Source: Myxococcales bacterium (GTDB lineage Bacteria > Myxococcota_A > Bradymonadia > UBA7976 > UBA1532). Taken from it: DNA of 64,000 nt. The notes below the pieces were generated by a model, which ran no database searches, was not told the DNA's origin, and saw nothing but the letters and a program-made list of their open reading frames with translations. The position numbers and the translations under genes are program-made. The stretch spans positions 1 through 64,000 of the forward strand of contig JACKDN010000008.1 of assembly GCA_020633465.1 (NCBI GenBank). The letters run 5' to 3'. Numbering within the stretch: position 1 is the first letter of the stretch; every line of letters begins with the position of its first letter. Shown here one piece after another: positions 56,164-64,000 of the stretch.

Positions 56164-56652
56164 TCAGATGCTCGACGGCGAGAAGCCGACGAGCGTCCAG
56201 CGATCGACCGTCGACGTGAGCTCGTCCTCGAGGGGCACGGCCTTGTTCGCCGACGTCAGGTAGGGCTCGAGCAGCGGATCCTTCGTCAGGGACGCGTAGG
56301 ACGCCTTGAAGGGCGGCGGCTTCTTGCCGGTGGCCTCGAGCTGGGCGGCGACCGCGCGCTCGAGCGCGTGATCGGCCAGCGTGTCCGCCGCCTCGGTCTT
56401 CTTGGCGCTCAGGGCCTTGTCGGCCGCCAGCAGCAGCAGCACGCCCTCGCGAAAGCTGGCCTTGCCCGTCTTCGACTTGTGCACCTCGGGCGCCGCGGCC
56501 TTCAGGGCGTCGTAGGCGGCCTTCAGCTTGGGGGCACGGTCCAGCGCCAGCGACGCCGGCGCGGTCGCGCCGCCGCCGCCGGGCGGCGTCTGGGCGTGCA
56601 CGACGCCGCCCGCGAGCAGGGCCAGGCAGAGCAGGGTTCCACGCAGCTTCAT
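56164..56652 (-). CDS. small exported helical protein
   Basis: A 162-residue protein with a signal peptide (MKLRGTLLCLALLAGGVVHA) and a Gly/Thr/Ala spacer. Residues 38-105 are a helical hairpin (LKAAYDALKAAAPEVHKSK; EGVLLLLAADKALSAKKTEA). Residues 62-103 align with residues 98-139 of the lysine-rich protein at 20656-21447, 17 of 42 identical and no gaps. The C-terminal 55 residues are less helical and end SPSSI. I do not recognise the family. GAGAGG lies before the ATG at 56652; the inverted repeat at 56676-56688 is just upstream. It precedes the giant kinase gene by 25 nt on the same strand, so the two may be one transcript. Confidence 0.7.
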   Translation of the reverse strand: MKLRGTLLCLALLAGGVVHAQTPPGGGGATAPASLALDRAPKLKAAYDALKAAAPEVHKSKTGKASFREGVLLLLAADKALSAKKTEAADTLADHALERAVAAQLEATGKKPPPFKASYASLTKDPLLEPYLTSANKAVPLEDELTSTVDRWTLVGFSPSSI

Positions 56653-56675
56653 CGACCTCTCCGTGCGCAGCCAGT

Positions 56676-56688
56676 CAGGTGACACCTG
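56676..56688 (-). promoter_or_regulatory. palindrome CAGGTG-A-CACCTG
   Basis: Perfect 6-bp inverted repeat around one base, 24-36 bp upstream of the start of the small exported protein gene. A further CACCT half-site lies at 56691-56694. It is either a regulator site or part of a REP-like repeat; neither is shown. Confidence 0.35.
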
Positions 56689-56723
56689 CCACCTTTTGGG
56701 GCACTCTACCCCGAATCACGGCG

Positions 56724-56740
56724 CCGCGCACCCGGCGCGG
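56724..56740 (-). terminator. hairpin CCGCGC/GCGCGG after the Cys-repeat lipoprotein gene
   Basis: A 6-bp GC stem with a 5-nt loop, about 100 nt past the stop at 56840. There is no U-run. The stem is weak and could be chance at this GC content. Confidence 0.25.
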
Positions 56741-56839
56741 TCGGCCGGGGCCCGATGGGGTCGTCGGGGGGGTCGTCGGGCCGAGGCGCCGGTGGCGCCC
56801 GGTCCACCCGCCCGCGCGCCGTGGGCACGCCTTGCAGCC

Positions 56840-58045
56840 TCAGGGGTTGGTGCAGCTCCAGGTGACCGTGCTGCGGAAGGCGTCGGGCCAGCCGGCCCCG
56901 GCGCCGTCGTAGGTCTCCTGGCCGGGCGTGCCGCAGTAGCCGCACACCATGTTGCAGTTGCCCCCGAACTCCCCCACCGATCCGTAGCCCAGCGACGCGC
57001 AGATGGTGGCGGCGTCGTAGGTGCCGCCGCCCGACTGCGCCGAGATCCACACGCTGTCGGCGTCGGCGCGGCACACCTCCCAGTTGGCGCCCTCGGCCAC
57101 GCCCTCGTCGCTGCTGAAGCCGACGATCGGCGGGACGAAGCCGCGCACGCAGCGCCAGTTGACCGTCGTCCGCAGCATGTCGGGGAAGCCCGCCCCGGCG
57201 CCGTCGTAGGTCTCCTGACCGGGCGTGCCGCAGTAGCCGCACACGGTGTTGCAGTTGCCGCCGAAGGCGTCGGCCCCGTCGTAGCCCAGCGCCTGGCAGG
57301 CCGCGTCGGCGTCGTAGGTGCCGCCCCCGTCCCCGGCCGACACCCAGGCCGACGCGTCGTCGGCCCGACAGACCTCCCAGTCCGCCCCCTCGGCCACGCC
57401 CTCGCTGCCGGTGGTGCCCACCGCGGGCACGGTGCACGCCGGCAGCTCGGCGCACTCGGCGTCGTCGCAGTCGGCGAAGCCGTCGGCGTCGTCGTCCAGG
57501 CCGTTGTCGCAGATCTCGGGGGTGCAGGCCGCGATCTCGTCGACCGCGCCGTCGCAGTCCTCGTCGGTGCCGTCGCAGGTCTCGGCGGTCGGCGTGCAGT
57601 CGTCGACGTCGATGCGGATGCGGGCGCGACCCTCGCCGAAGGCGATCTTGTCCTCGCCGACCCCGAACTGGAACACCACGTCGACGGTCGAGCCGGCGAC
57701 GATGGCGACGGTCTGCGGGTTGGGCGACTGCAGCACCGCGTCGACCGGCGCGAAGCCGTCGCCGGCGTCGGCGTTCAACGTCCAGTCGCTCAGCAGCGTG
57801 ACGAGGTAGTTGCCCGGCTCGAGATCGACGTCGAGCACGTCGAGCTCGCTGCCGTCGTACACCCGGTTGACGCCCGGCCCCTGCACGCGGAAGCGCGCGG
57901 GATCGAGGCGGTAGGCGGTGCCGGTCGAGCCGGTCGCGGTCAACGGCAGCTGCACGGTGCCGACGCGGCCCGGCGCCTCCGCGTCCTCGGTGGTGCAGCC
58001 TCCGAAGACGAGGCAGACGATGGCGAGCGCAATCCCTGATCGCAT
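56840..58045 (-). CDS. lipoprotein with metal-binding motifs and two tandem Cys-rich domains
   Basis: A 401-residue lipoprotein; lipobox FGGC at Cys17. Residues 20-145 form a beta domain (YDGSELDVLDVDLEPGNYLV). Residues 150-200 hold MopE-type metal-binding motifs (CDGTDEDCDGAVDE and CDNGLDDDADGFADCDDAEC). Then two copies of an 87-residue domain, 213-300 and 313-399, share EGVAEGA-WEVCRAD, GGGTYDA and GGNCN-VCGYCGTPGQETYDG with six conserved cysteines each. At the DNA level the copies are 56849-57109 and 57146-57409 and remain very similar. The domain resembles none I can name. Probably cell-surface, calcium-binding. The upstream gene on this strand is the subtilisin-like lipoprotein. Confidence 0.8.
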   Translation of the reverse strand: MRSGIALAIVCLVFGGCTTEDAEAPGRVGTVQLPLTATGSTGTAYRLDPARFRVQGPGVNRVYDGSELDVLDVDLEPGNYLVTLLSDWTLNADAGDGFAPVDAVLQSPNPQTVAIVAGSTVDVVFQFGVGEDKIAFGEGRARIRIDVDDCTPTAETCDGTDEDCDGAVDEIAACTPEICDNGLDDDADGFADCDDAECAELPACTVPAVGTTGSEGVAEGADWEVCRADDASAWVSAGDGGGTYDADAACQALGYDGADAFGGNCNTVCGYCGTPGQETYDGAGAGFPDMLRTTVNWRCVRGFVPPIVGFSSDEGVAEGANWEVCRADADSVWISAQSGGGTYDAATICASLGYGSVGEFGGNCNMVCGYCGTPGQETYDGAGAGWPDAFRSTVTWSCTNP

Positions 58046-58261
58046 GACGTTCCCCCCTCGGCGGCGTGGGCCGCCTCCCTCTGTGGTCGTGTCGCGGCCG
58101 GCGCCGACCGCAACGGCCGTGCCGAGGCGGGGCCGCCCCCGAGGCGCGCCGGACGCCGAGGCGAATCGCCCCGCGCGGTCCCGGGTTGCCCCGTCGGGTG
58201 GGCGACGTGCCCCCCCGCGGGGCCGAACACACGGGGGACGAGGGGCAGTCCCGAAAGAGAG

Positions 58262-58293
58262 ACGGCCGCCGCCCCCCGGGGGACGACGGCCGT
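58262..58293 (-). terminator. Rho-independent terminator of the subtilisin-like lipoprotein gene
   Basis: On the minus strand ACGGCCGTCGTCCCCC pairs with GGGGGGCGGCGGCCGT, a 16-bp stem with two G-U pairs and no extra loop bases. It is followed by CTCTCTTTC on the same strand. It starts 27 nt past the stop at 58320. This is the best intrinsic terminator in the window. Confidence 0.8.
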
Positions 58294-58319
58294 GCGCGGC
58301 GGGCCGCGGCGGGGGCGGA

Positions 58320-61300
58320 TCAGATCAGCTGGTCGATGGTGATCTGCACGCTCTGCTGGGTGGTCTGCTCGGCGCTGTCCTCGACGGTCAGCGTGACCGT
58401 GTAGCGCGCCGCGCTCGTGCCCTGCACGTAGAAGCGGTGCGTCACCCGGCGGCCGTTGCCGGCGGCCATCACCGCGCCCGCCTCGTTGGTCACCGTCCAG
58501 GTCAGCGCCGCGTCGGGCAGCGCGCCGTCCTCGTCGTCGGTGCCGTCGCCCCGCAGCTCGAGCTCGGCGTACCAGCCGGTGCCGTCGAAGCGATCGGCGT
58601 ACACCGACAGGCCGTGCGCCGGGCTCAGCACCCGCGCCCGCGGCGGCAGATCCGGGCCGGGCTCGGTGACCGTGATCGTCACGGCGTCCGTCTCGCTGCC
58701 GCCGACGCCGTCGACGGTGATCTCGACGGTGTGCTCCCCCGCGGCCAGCGTGCCGGCGGGCACCTCGACGTCGGGGCCGTTGCCCACCACCCGGCCGTCG
58801 ATGCGCCAGGTCATCGCGGCGTCGTCCAGCCCGTAGGTGGGCGGGTTGCTGGGATCCCGACCGCTGGCCTGCAGGCGCAGGGGCAGCGAGCGGGGGTGCT
58901 CGGCGCCGTCGAGCGGGCGATCGATGCGCACCGTCGGCAACGCGGTGTCGACCACGATGTCGACGCTGTCGCTCACCTCCCAGCGGCCGTCGCGCGCGAT
59001 GGCGGTCAGCGTGTGCGGCCCCGGCACCAGCGTCAGCGTGCTGGTGAAGGTGCCGCTGCCGATCAGACCCTGGCGATCGCTGAACCACAGCACCTCGGGC
59101 GTGCCCGTCTCTTCGTCGGTGGCGTCGGCGGCCAGCGGCACCGCGCGCGCGCCCCGCACCCAGCGGCTGCCGTCGGCCGGCGCGGTGATGCGCAGCAGGG
59201 GCGGCGCGTCGCCGCCGAGCGCCTGGCGCACGCCCTCGAAGCAGTCGATCCAGCGGTTGACCCGGCCGTCACGGCCGCCGGTGTGGGCGGTGTCGCGCAG
59301 CAGGCGCGCCACCCGGCCGGCGCTCAGCGCGGGATCGGCGGCCATCACCAGGGCGGCGCAGCCGGCCACGAAGGGCGACGAGAAGCTGGTGCCGTTGATC
59401 AGGCTGGCCTGGTCGGGCACCGCGCCGCCGCCGTCCGGCGTGGGGCCGTAGACGGTGTAGGGGCCGTAGATGTCCACGGTGTTCTCGCGATCGCGCCCGA
59501 AGGCCGAGTTGCCCGCCTTCACGTCGCTGTCCCAGGCCAGGCCGCCGACGCACTCGACGGCGTCCAGCTCGCAGGGGATGCGGGCGAAGCCCTCCCAGCA
59601 GATGCGCAGGAAGCAGTCCTCGCTGTCGACGTCGCGGCCGTCGTTGCCGGCCGAGGCGTACACCAGCACGTTGGCGCTGCGCAGGGCGCGGGTGGCGATG
59701 TTCAGGGCCGGGCAGGCGAAGGCGCAGGCCGCCGCGGGGATGTCGCCGCTGGCGCTGATGTTGACGATGCGGCCGCCGCTGCCGAGGGCCGCGGGGATGT
59801 CGCGGAAGATGTAGCGCAGGTAGCTGACGAAGTCGGGATCGGGCGACTGCAGCATCAGCGGACGCACGACGGGGCCGCCGCTGCCGGCGACGCCGAAGCC
59901 GTTGTCGGGCAACGCCGCGGCCGTCGCGGTCACCTGGGTGCCGTGCCACAGGCAGGGGTTGCCGCCGCAGGTGCCGGGGTTGGCCCGACCCAGGGGGCCG
60001 TTGATCGCGATGGCGTCGCCGGGCAGATCCGGGTGGGCCAGGAAGCCGCCGTCGGCGATGAGCATGCGCACGCGCGTGCCCAGGCGACCGGCGCCGGCCA
60101 GCAGGCGCCAGGCGTCGGCGGCGCCGAAGTCCTGGGCGCTGCCGCGGTTCAGGTAGGGCCAGTCGAAGGCGTCGCTGCTGTAGGCGCCCGGGCCGGCGGC
60201 GCTCTCGGTGGTGAAGCCGCGCGGCACGTCGTCGCCGGTCAGCAGGAAGTTCATCGCCACCTTCAGGCCCATGTCGCTGTGGGCGGTGGCGGCGACCGTC
60301 AGCAGGCGCAGGCCGTCGTCGCTCGACACGCGGTGCACGCCGCGGCTCTGGGGCTGGGCGGCGCGGGCCAGCGCGGGGAGATCGGCGGGATCGACCGCGT
60401 CCAGCTCGACGCGCACCTGGTACAGGGCCGGCGCGTCGGTCGCGCCCAGATCGGCGGGATCGAAGGTGGCCAGCACCTCGCCGCCGAAGCGACCGAGCAG
60501 CGCGTCGACGTCGGCGCGGCGGTCGGCGGCCACCAGCAGCTCGTTGGCCACGAAGTCGACCGTGTCGCCGTCGGGGCCCACCAGGCGCGCCACCGGGCGC
60601 TCGGCCTGCAGGATGGGCGTCGCGAAGGGCTGGGCCGGCTGCAGCTGGCCGTCGGTGACGAAGTCGAGGAAGAGCGGCGCGTTGGGCCCGTCGACGCACA
60701 CGTCGCCCAGGCCGTCGCCGTCGCGGTCGGCCTGCGTCGGATCGAACACGCCGGGGCAGTTGTCGACGATCTCGGGCACGCCGTCCTGATCGATGTCGCC
60801 GCCCGGGCAGCCGTTGGGGCTGTCCCCCTGCACGTGCACCGGGAAGGCCAGCGAGGCCGTCGCGCCGCCGGCGTCGGTCACGACCACCTCGACCTCGTAG
60901 GTGCCGGCGGTGTCGCCGGCGATCCACGCCGCGCCGCCGTTGCCGTTCAGCAGCAGCTCGGCCGGGCCGCCCACCTGCGACCACGCGTAGCGCAGCGTGT
61001 CGGCCTCGGCGTCGACCACCGTCAGGCGCGCCACCGTGGGCTGGCAGGCGTCGACGAACTTGCCGGGGTCGAGCTGCAGATCGGTGATCACCGGCGGGTG
61101 CTCGAGGGTGAGCACCACGTCCAGGCCGCCCGTGCCGCCGTCGTCGCACTGCATCGCCAGCACGATCTCGGTGGTGCGGCCGCGCTGCACCGAGACGTCC
61201 TCGGCCGCGCGGCCGCAGCGCGCGCTCGGCGCGCCGTCGACGTCCAGGGGCGTGGCCACCACCCGGTAGTCGCCCGGCCGCAGGGTCATCAGCACGTCGC

Positions 61301-61553
61301 CGCCCCGCCGCACTTCGTCGGTGCCCGGCACGGGCTGGTCGCCCGGCTCGACCGTGTGCGTCTCGACGACCGTGCCGTCGGCGTCGAACACCTCCAGCCG
61401 GATGCTGGCGACGTCGTCGTCGCCCTCGGGGATCACCAGGTTGGCCTTCAGGCTGCCGGCCGCGGTGACGTCCGCCGCGGGATCCTCGGTGGGGCCGCAG
61501 GCCACCGCCGCCAGCGCCACCAGCAGGGGCAGCACGAGTGCGCGTGCTCGCAT
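58320..61553 (-). CDS. subtilisin-family (S8) serine peptidase lipoprotein
   Basis: A 1077-residue lipoprotein (lipobox VAC, Cys19). Residues 30-245 are beta-sandwich domains, and 250-285 is a thrombospondin type 3-like calcium loop (DIDQDGVPEIVDNCPGVFDP). The peptidase domain runs from about 465 to 780, with catalytic Asp501 (MLIADGGF), His537 (LWHGTQVTATA), the oxyanion Asn637 (ASAGNDG) and Ser723 (INGTSFSSPFVAG). Three Ig/cadherin-like domains follow to the end. Eight or more cysteines in the catalytic region suggest disulfides. It is probably surface-displayed and acts on extracellular proteins. The gene diverges from another subtilisin-like lipoprotein and has a strong terminator. Confidence 0.9.
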   Translation of the reverse strand: MRARALVLPLLVALAAVACGPTEDPAADVTAAGSLKANLVIPEGDDDVASIRLEVFDADGTVVETHTVEPGDQPVPGTDEVRRGGDVLMTLRPGDYRVVATPLDVDGAPSARCGRAAEDVSVQRGRTTEIVLAMQCDDGGTGGLDVVLTLEHPPVITDLQLDPGKFVDACQPTVARLTVVDAEADTLRYAWSQVGGPAELLLNGNGGAAWIAGDTAGTYEVEVVVTDAGGATASLAFPVHVQGDSPNGCPGGDIDQDGVPEIVDNCPGVFDPTQADRDGDGLGDVCVDGPNAPLFLDFVTDGQLQPAQPFATPILQAERPVARLVGPDGDTVDFVANELLVAADRRADVDALLGRFGGEVLATFDPADLGATDAPALYQVRVELDAVDPADLPALARAAQPQSRGVHRVSSDDGLRLLTVAATAHSDMGLKVAMNFLLTGDDVPRGFTTESAAGPGAYSSDAFDWPYLNRGSAQDFGAADAWRLLAGAGRLGTRVRMLIADGGFLAHPDLPGDAIAINGPLGRANPGTCGGNPCLWHGTQVTATAAALPDNGFGVAGSGGPVVRPLMLQSPDPDFVSYLRYIFRDIPAALGSGGRIVNISASGDIPAAACAFACPALNIATRALRSANVLVYASAGNDGRDVDSEDCFLRICWEGFARIPCELDAVECVGGLAWDSDVKAGNSAFGRDRENTVDIYGPYTVYGPTPDGGGAVPDQASLINGTSFSSPFVAGCAALVMAADPALSAGRVARLLRDTAHTGGRDGRVNRWIDCFEGVRQALGGDAPPLLRITAPADGSRWVRGARAVPLAADATDEETGTPEVLWFSDRQGLIGSGTFTSTLTLVPGPHTLTAIARDGRWEVSDSVDIVVDTALPTVRIDRPLDGAEHPRSLPLRLQASGRDPSNPPTYGLDDAAMTWRIDGRVVGNGPDVEVPAGTLAAGEHTVEITVDGVGGSETDAVTITVTEPGPDLPPRARVLSPAHGLSVYADRFDGTGWYAELELRGDGTDDEDGALPDAALTWTVTNEAGAVMAAGNGRRVTHRFYVQGTSAARYTVTLTVEDSAEQTTQQSVQITIDQLI

Positions 61554-61723
61554 GGTTCCTCCAGTCGCTTCGGTTCGGGGCCTCCAGTGGCCCTCGCCAC
61601 GGACCTACCGGAGGGCGGCCGCCCGTCTTTTTCGGGGGGGCGATTTCCTTTGGCGCCGCAGGCTCACCGACGGTGAGGTGCAATCCGCCAGCGTTCGCGC
61701 TAAACAGCGCAGCGGAGGCTGCC

Positions 61724-64000
61724 ATGATCCGCTCGCTCGTCTTCGTCGCGCTCGCCGCCGCCCTCGCGTCGCTCACCGGCTGCGACGGGTGCAACCCGCC
61801 GCCCGTCCCGCCCCCCGGCGGCGGCATGGGCGGGGCGCCCCCCGCGGACGACGCCGGCCCGGCCGACGCCGCGCCCCCCGATCCCTTCCAGCAGGACGAT
61901 CTGACCGCGCGCACGTGCCGCGACGATCTCTTCTTCGTCGAGGTGCCGGTGGCCGCCGCGCCCCCGCCGCTGCTGGCGTCGGCGATGGCCGACGCGGGCG
62001 CGCTGCTGCAGGCCGAGGCCCGCAAGCCCACCGTGGGCGCGGCCTGGTTCTGCGCGACCCCGGACTGCGCGCCGGATCCGCTGGTGAAGGTGGTCGTCGA
62101 GGATCTGCTGCCCGCGCGCGGCGGCGATCTGGACGAGCGCTTCTACCGCCTGTGGTTCGAGGACAGCGCCGGCGCCCGCGTGCCGGTCACCGAGGCGGCC
62201 CGGTGCGACGTCGTCGCCAGCCTGCGCTACTTGCTGCTCGAGACGCTGGGCGACGACTTCAACCCGCTGACCCTGTTCGTCGGCCGCGAGTGCGAGGCCA
62301 TCGGCCAGACGCCCAGCGAGGCGACCGCGACGCCCGAGCGCCGCACCTGGCACCTCGACGCGTTGGGCATCGATCCGGCGTCGGTGCACCTGGGCGAGCC
62401 GAACCCGGGCGCGCCGCGCGTGCACGTGGCGGTCATCGATACGCGCGTCGACCGCGCCCTGGCCACCGACCTGGGCGCCGACATCGTGCTGCCCGACGCC
62501 GAGATCGCGCCGGGCGCGTGCGTCGAGCCCGAGGGCGAGCCGCCCCACCGGCACGCGGGCGTCATGGGCCTGCTGGTGCGGCAGGCCGCGCCCGACGCGC
62601 GCATCACCTTCTACCCCGCCCTGGGCCGCGACAACCGCACGCCGGTGGGCGAGGTGGCGCGCGCGCTCGATCGCGCGCTGCACGCGCCGACGCTGCTGCC
62701 CGGCGAGCCGCTGCTGATCAACCTGTCGCTGGGGTGGCCCGAGGAGCTGTCGAGCGCCAGCCCGTTGGGCGGGCCGATCAAGGTGGGCCCGCACGCCGAC
62801 GTCACCCCGGGCGGCACGTGCGCGACCGTCGAGGATCCCGTCGGCGAGTCGGTGCGCGGCCTGCTGCGCGCCGCGTACGAGCGTGATCGCACCCAGGGCG
62901 GCCTGACCGTGGCCTTCGCGGCCGCCGGCAACCGCGCGGGCGAGGGCCCGCGCGAGCCCGCCACGCGGCCCAACTGGGCGCGCCCGCCGGCGCCGCTGGA
63001 TTACGAGCTCGACGGGTGCATGCCCGCCGGCTGGGACGACGGCGAGTCGTTCTACCCCGCCGAGCTGCACCGCGATCTCACGTGCGCGCCGGGCACCCGC
63101 GCCGGCGGCACGGCGCGCCCGACGACCGCGGCCCTGGGCGGCGTCGATCGGCGCGGCCGCATCTCGATCATGACCCCGCCGGGCGCCGACATCGCGCTCT
63201 TCGCGCCGGGGCAGCACGTGTACGTCGACGCCGATCCGACCTGGCCGTGCGCCCTGCCGACGACCGCCGAGGCGCCCGCCTGCGCGCCCGGCGATCCCCT
63301 GCCGGGGGCCGCGCTGCAGCTGCCGACGGCCCTCAGCGGCACCTCGGTCGCCACCGCGCTGACGACCGGCGTGGCCGCGCGGCTGCTGGGCGAGCTGACG
63401 ACGCCGAACGGCCCGCCGCCCCTCGACCGCGGCGCGCTGATCCGCCTGCTGTACGTCACCGGCCGCCCCCTGTGCGGCGGCGCCGGCGTGGCGCCGCCCC
63501 GCCAGGTGGCGTGGGATCGGCTGCAGCAGGCGGCGACCTGCCCCGCGTTCTTCGACCTGCTCGGCTGCCTGCAGCAGCCCGACGTGGACGCCCGCGACAT
63601 CGACGCCGCGCTGCTGCCCGGCTGCGCCGCCGCGCTGGCCGCCTGCGGCCTCGACGACGTGGCCGACTGCGCCGCGCCGCCCGCGCCCGACCCCGCAGCC
63701 GATCCGGTCGACGCGCCCAGCTGCCTCGACGCGGTCGACCCCACGGTCCGCCGCGACCTGCCCGCCTGCGTGGCCGCGCCGTGCGACTACGAGGACGACG
63801 CCGTCGACCGCTACACGGCCGGCACCCTGGGCCCGCAGCCCGACGACCCCTACTGCCCCGACTGCAGCGCCTTCTTCCGCCGCCGCGCCGCCGACGGCTA
63901 CCCGCTGGTCGACCTGCAGCTGCCCCTCTTCGCCGGCGCCAAGGCCGGCACCAAGCTGGCCCGCCCGACGCTGGTGCTCTACGGCCCCGACAACCGCGCC
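61724..64000 (+). CDS. subtilisin-like lipoprotein, cut by the window end
   Basis: Open for 759 codons to the last base. AGCGGAGG lies 5 nt before the ATG at 61724. Lipoprotein signal MIRSLVFVALAAALASLTGC, then a Pro/Gly linker. The subtilase core can be read: Asp in HVAVIDTRVDR, His in PPHRHAGVMGLLV, LINLSLGW, the oxyanion Asn in VAFAAAGN, and Ser in LSGTSVATALTTGVAA. After about residue 570 comes a Cys-rich region (CPAFFDLLGCLQQPDVDA; CDYEDDAVDRY; YCPDCSAFFRRR). The His motif lacks the usual GTHVAG form, so activity is uncertain. It diverges from the S8 lipoprotein gene across 170 bp holding the small palindrome CTCACC-GAC-GGTGAG at 61663-61677. Confidence 0.8.
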   Translation, partial: MIRSLVFVALAAALASLTGCDGCNPPPVPPPGGGMGGAPPADDAGPADAAPPDPFQQDDLTARTCRDDLFFVEVPVAAAPPPLLASAMADAGALLQAEARKPTVGAAWFCATPDCAPDPLVKVVVEDLLPARGGDLDERFYRLWFEDSAGARVPVTEAARCDVVASLRYLLLETLGDDFNPLTLFVGRECEAIGQTPSEATATPERRTWHLDALGIDPASVHLGEPNPGAPRVHVAVIDTRVDRALATDLGADIVLPDAEIAPGACVEPEGEPPHRHAGVMGLLVRQAAPDARITFYPALGRDNRTPVGEVARALDRALHAPTLLPGEPLLINLSLGWPEELSSASPLGGPIKVGPHADVTPGGTCATVEDPVGESVRGLLRAAYERDRTQGGLTVAFAAAGNRAGEGPREPATRPNWARPPAPLDYELDGCMPAGWDDGESFYPAELHRDLTCAPGTRAGGTARPTTAALGGVDRRGRISIMTPPGADIALFAPGQHVYVDADPTWPCALPTTAEAPACAPGDPLPGAALQLPTALSGTSVATALTTGVAARLLGELTTPNGPPPLDRGALIRLLYVTGRPLCGGAGVAPPRQVAWDRLQQAATCPAFFDLLGCLQQPDVDARDIDAALLPGCAAALAACGLDDVADCAAPPAPDPAADPVDAPSCLDAVDPTVRRDLPACVAAPCDYEDDAVDRYTAGTLGPQPDDPYCPDCSAFFRRRAADGYPLVDLQLPLFAGAKAGTKLARPTLVLYGPDNRA

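Overview
The window is very GC-rich (roughly 70% by eye), densely packed DNA. The gene content points to a myxobacterium-like organism (phylum Myxococcota). It has four Hanks-type Ser/Thr kinases with different accessory modules, an FHA/winged-helix regulator, secreted lipoproteins with Gly-Met-Gly-Gly linkers, a large metzincin lipoprotein, subtilisin-like lipoproteins, an OPT transporter and an AmmeMemoRadiSam cassette. This is inferred from families and composition; no rRNA or tRNA gene was seen.

Layout. 1-2.5 kb: a remnant of a REP-associated transposase between two copies of its 28-bp repeat, two small orphan genes of lower GC, and an XRE regulator coupled to a frameshifted small gene behind two TGCA-N6-TGCA operator-like sites. 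2.5-7.6 kb: HPF-like protein, a frameshifted HD phosphohydrolase, then a tightly coupled NUDIX / RlmN-Cfr / two membrane-protein operon. 7.7-10.3 kb: inverted heptad repeats, then an OPT transporter with a small membrane partner. 10.3-13.2 kb: AMMECR1 and Memo diverging from their radical-SAM enzyme, then DUF2835. 13.2-17.3 kb: two hairpins, a HEAT-repeat protein, an M3 peptidase and a beta-lactamase-fold hydrolase. 17.3-21.4 kb: aat, a Ser/Thr kinase, an RHS-like lipoprotein and a lysine-rich secreted protein. 21.7-24.6 kb: a cNMP/MshEN/PilT-like fusion with degenerate ATPase motifs, and a PAS histidine kinase. 24.6-31.6 kb: sphingosine-phosphate-lyase-like enzyme, ADP-forming acyl-CoA synthetase, thioredoxin/TPR protein, GST and a NYN/OST-HTH protein. 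31.6-38.1 kb: frameshifted TPR protein and a kinase, asnS with a coupled lipase, sthA. 38.3-43.6 kb: outer-membrane-type protein coupled to a 1237-residue metzincin lipoprotein, then a small secreted protein behind a hairpin that masks its ribosome site. 43.6-50.1 kb: thrB-thrC behind a WD40 kinase that diverges from an FHA/winged-helix protein. 50.1-64 kb: a surface-protein block holding a Gly-rich lipoprotein (frameshifted), a kinase/AAA/TPR giant, a small secreted helical protein, a Cys-repeat lipoprotein and two divergent subtilisin-like lipoproteins, the last cut by the window end.

Many adjacent genes overlap by 4 nt (ATGA, GTGA or TTGA), implying translational coupling, and several convergent pairs overlap at their 3' ends. 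Four genes are each broken by exactly one missing base in a short G or C run. That suggests homopolymer errors in the assembly as much as true pseudogenes. The observations most worth testing are the PilT-like protein with arginine in place of the Walker A lysine, the kinase/FHA regulator divergent pair, the two secreted proteins sharing a 42-residue helical domain, the Shine-Dalgarno-masking hairpin, and the operator pair of the XRE module.
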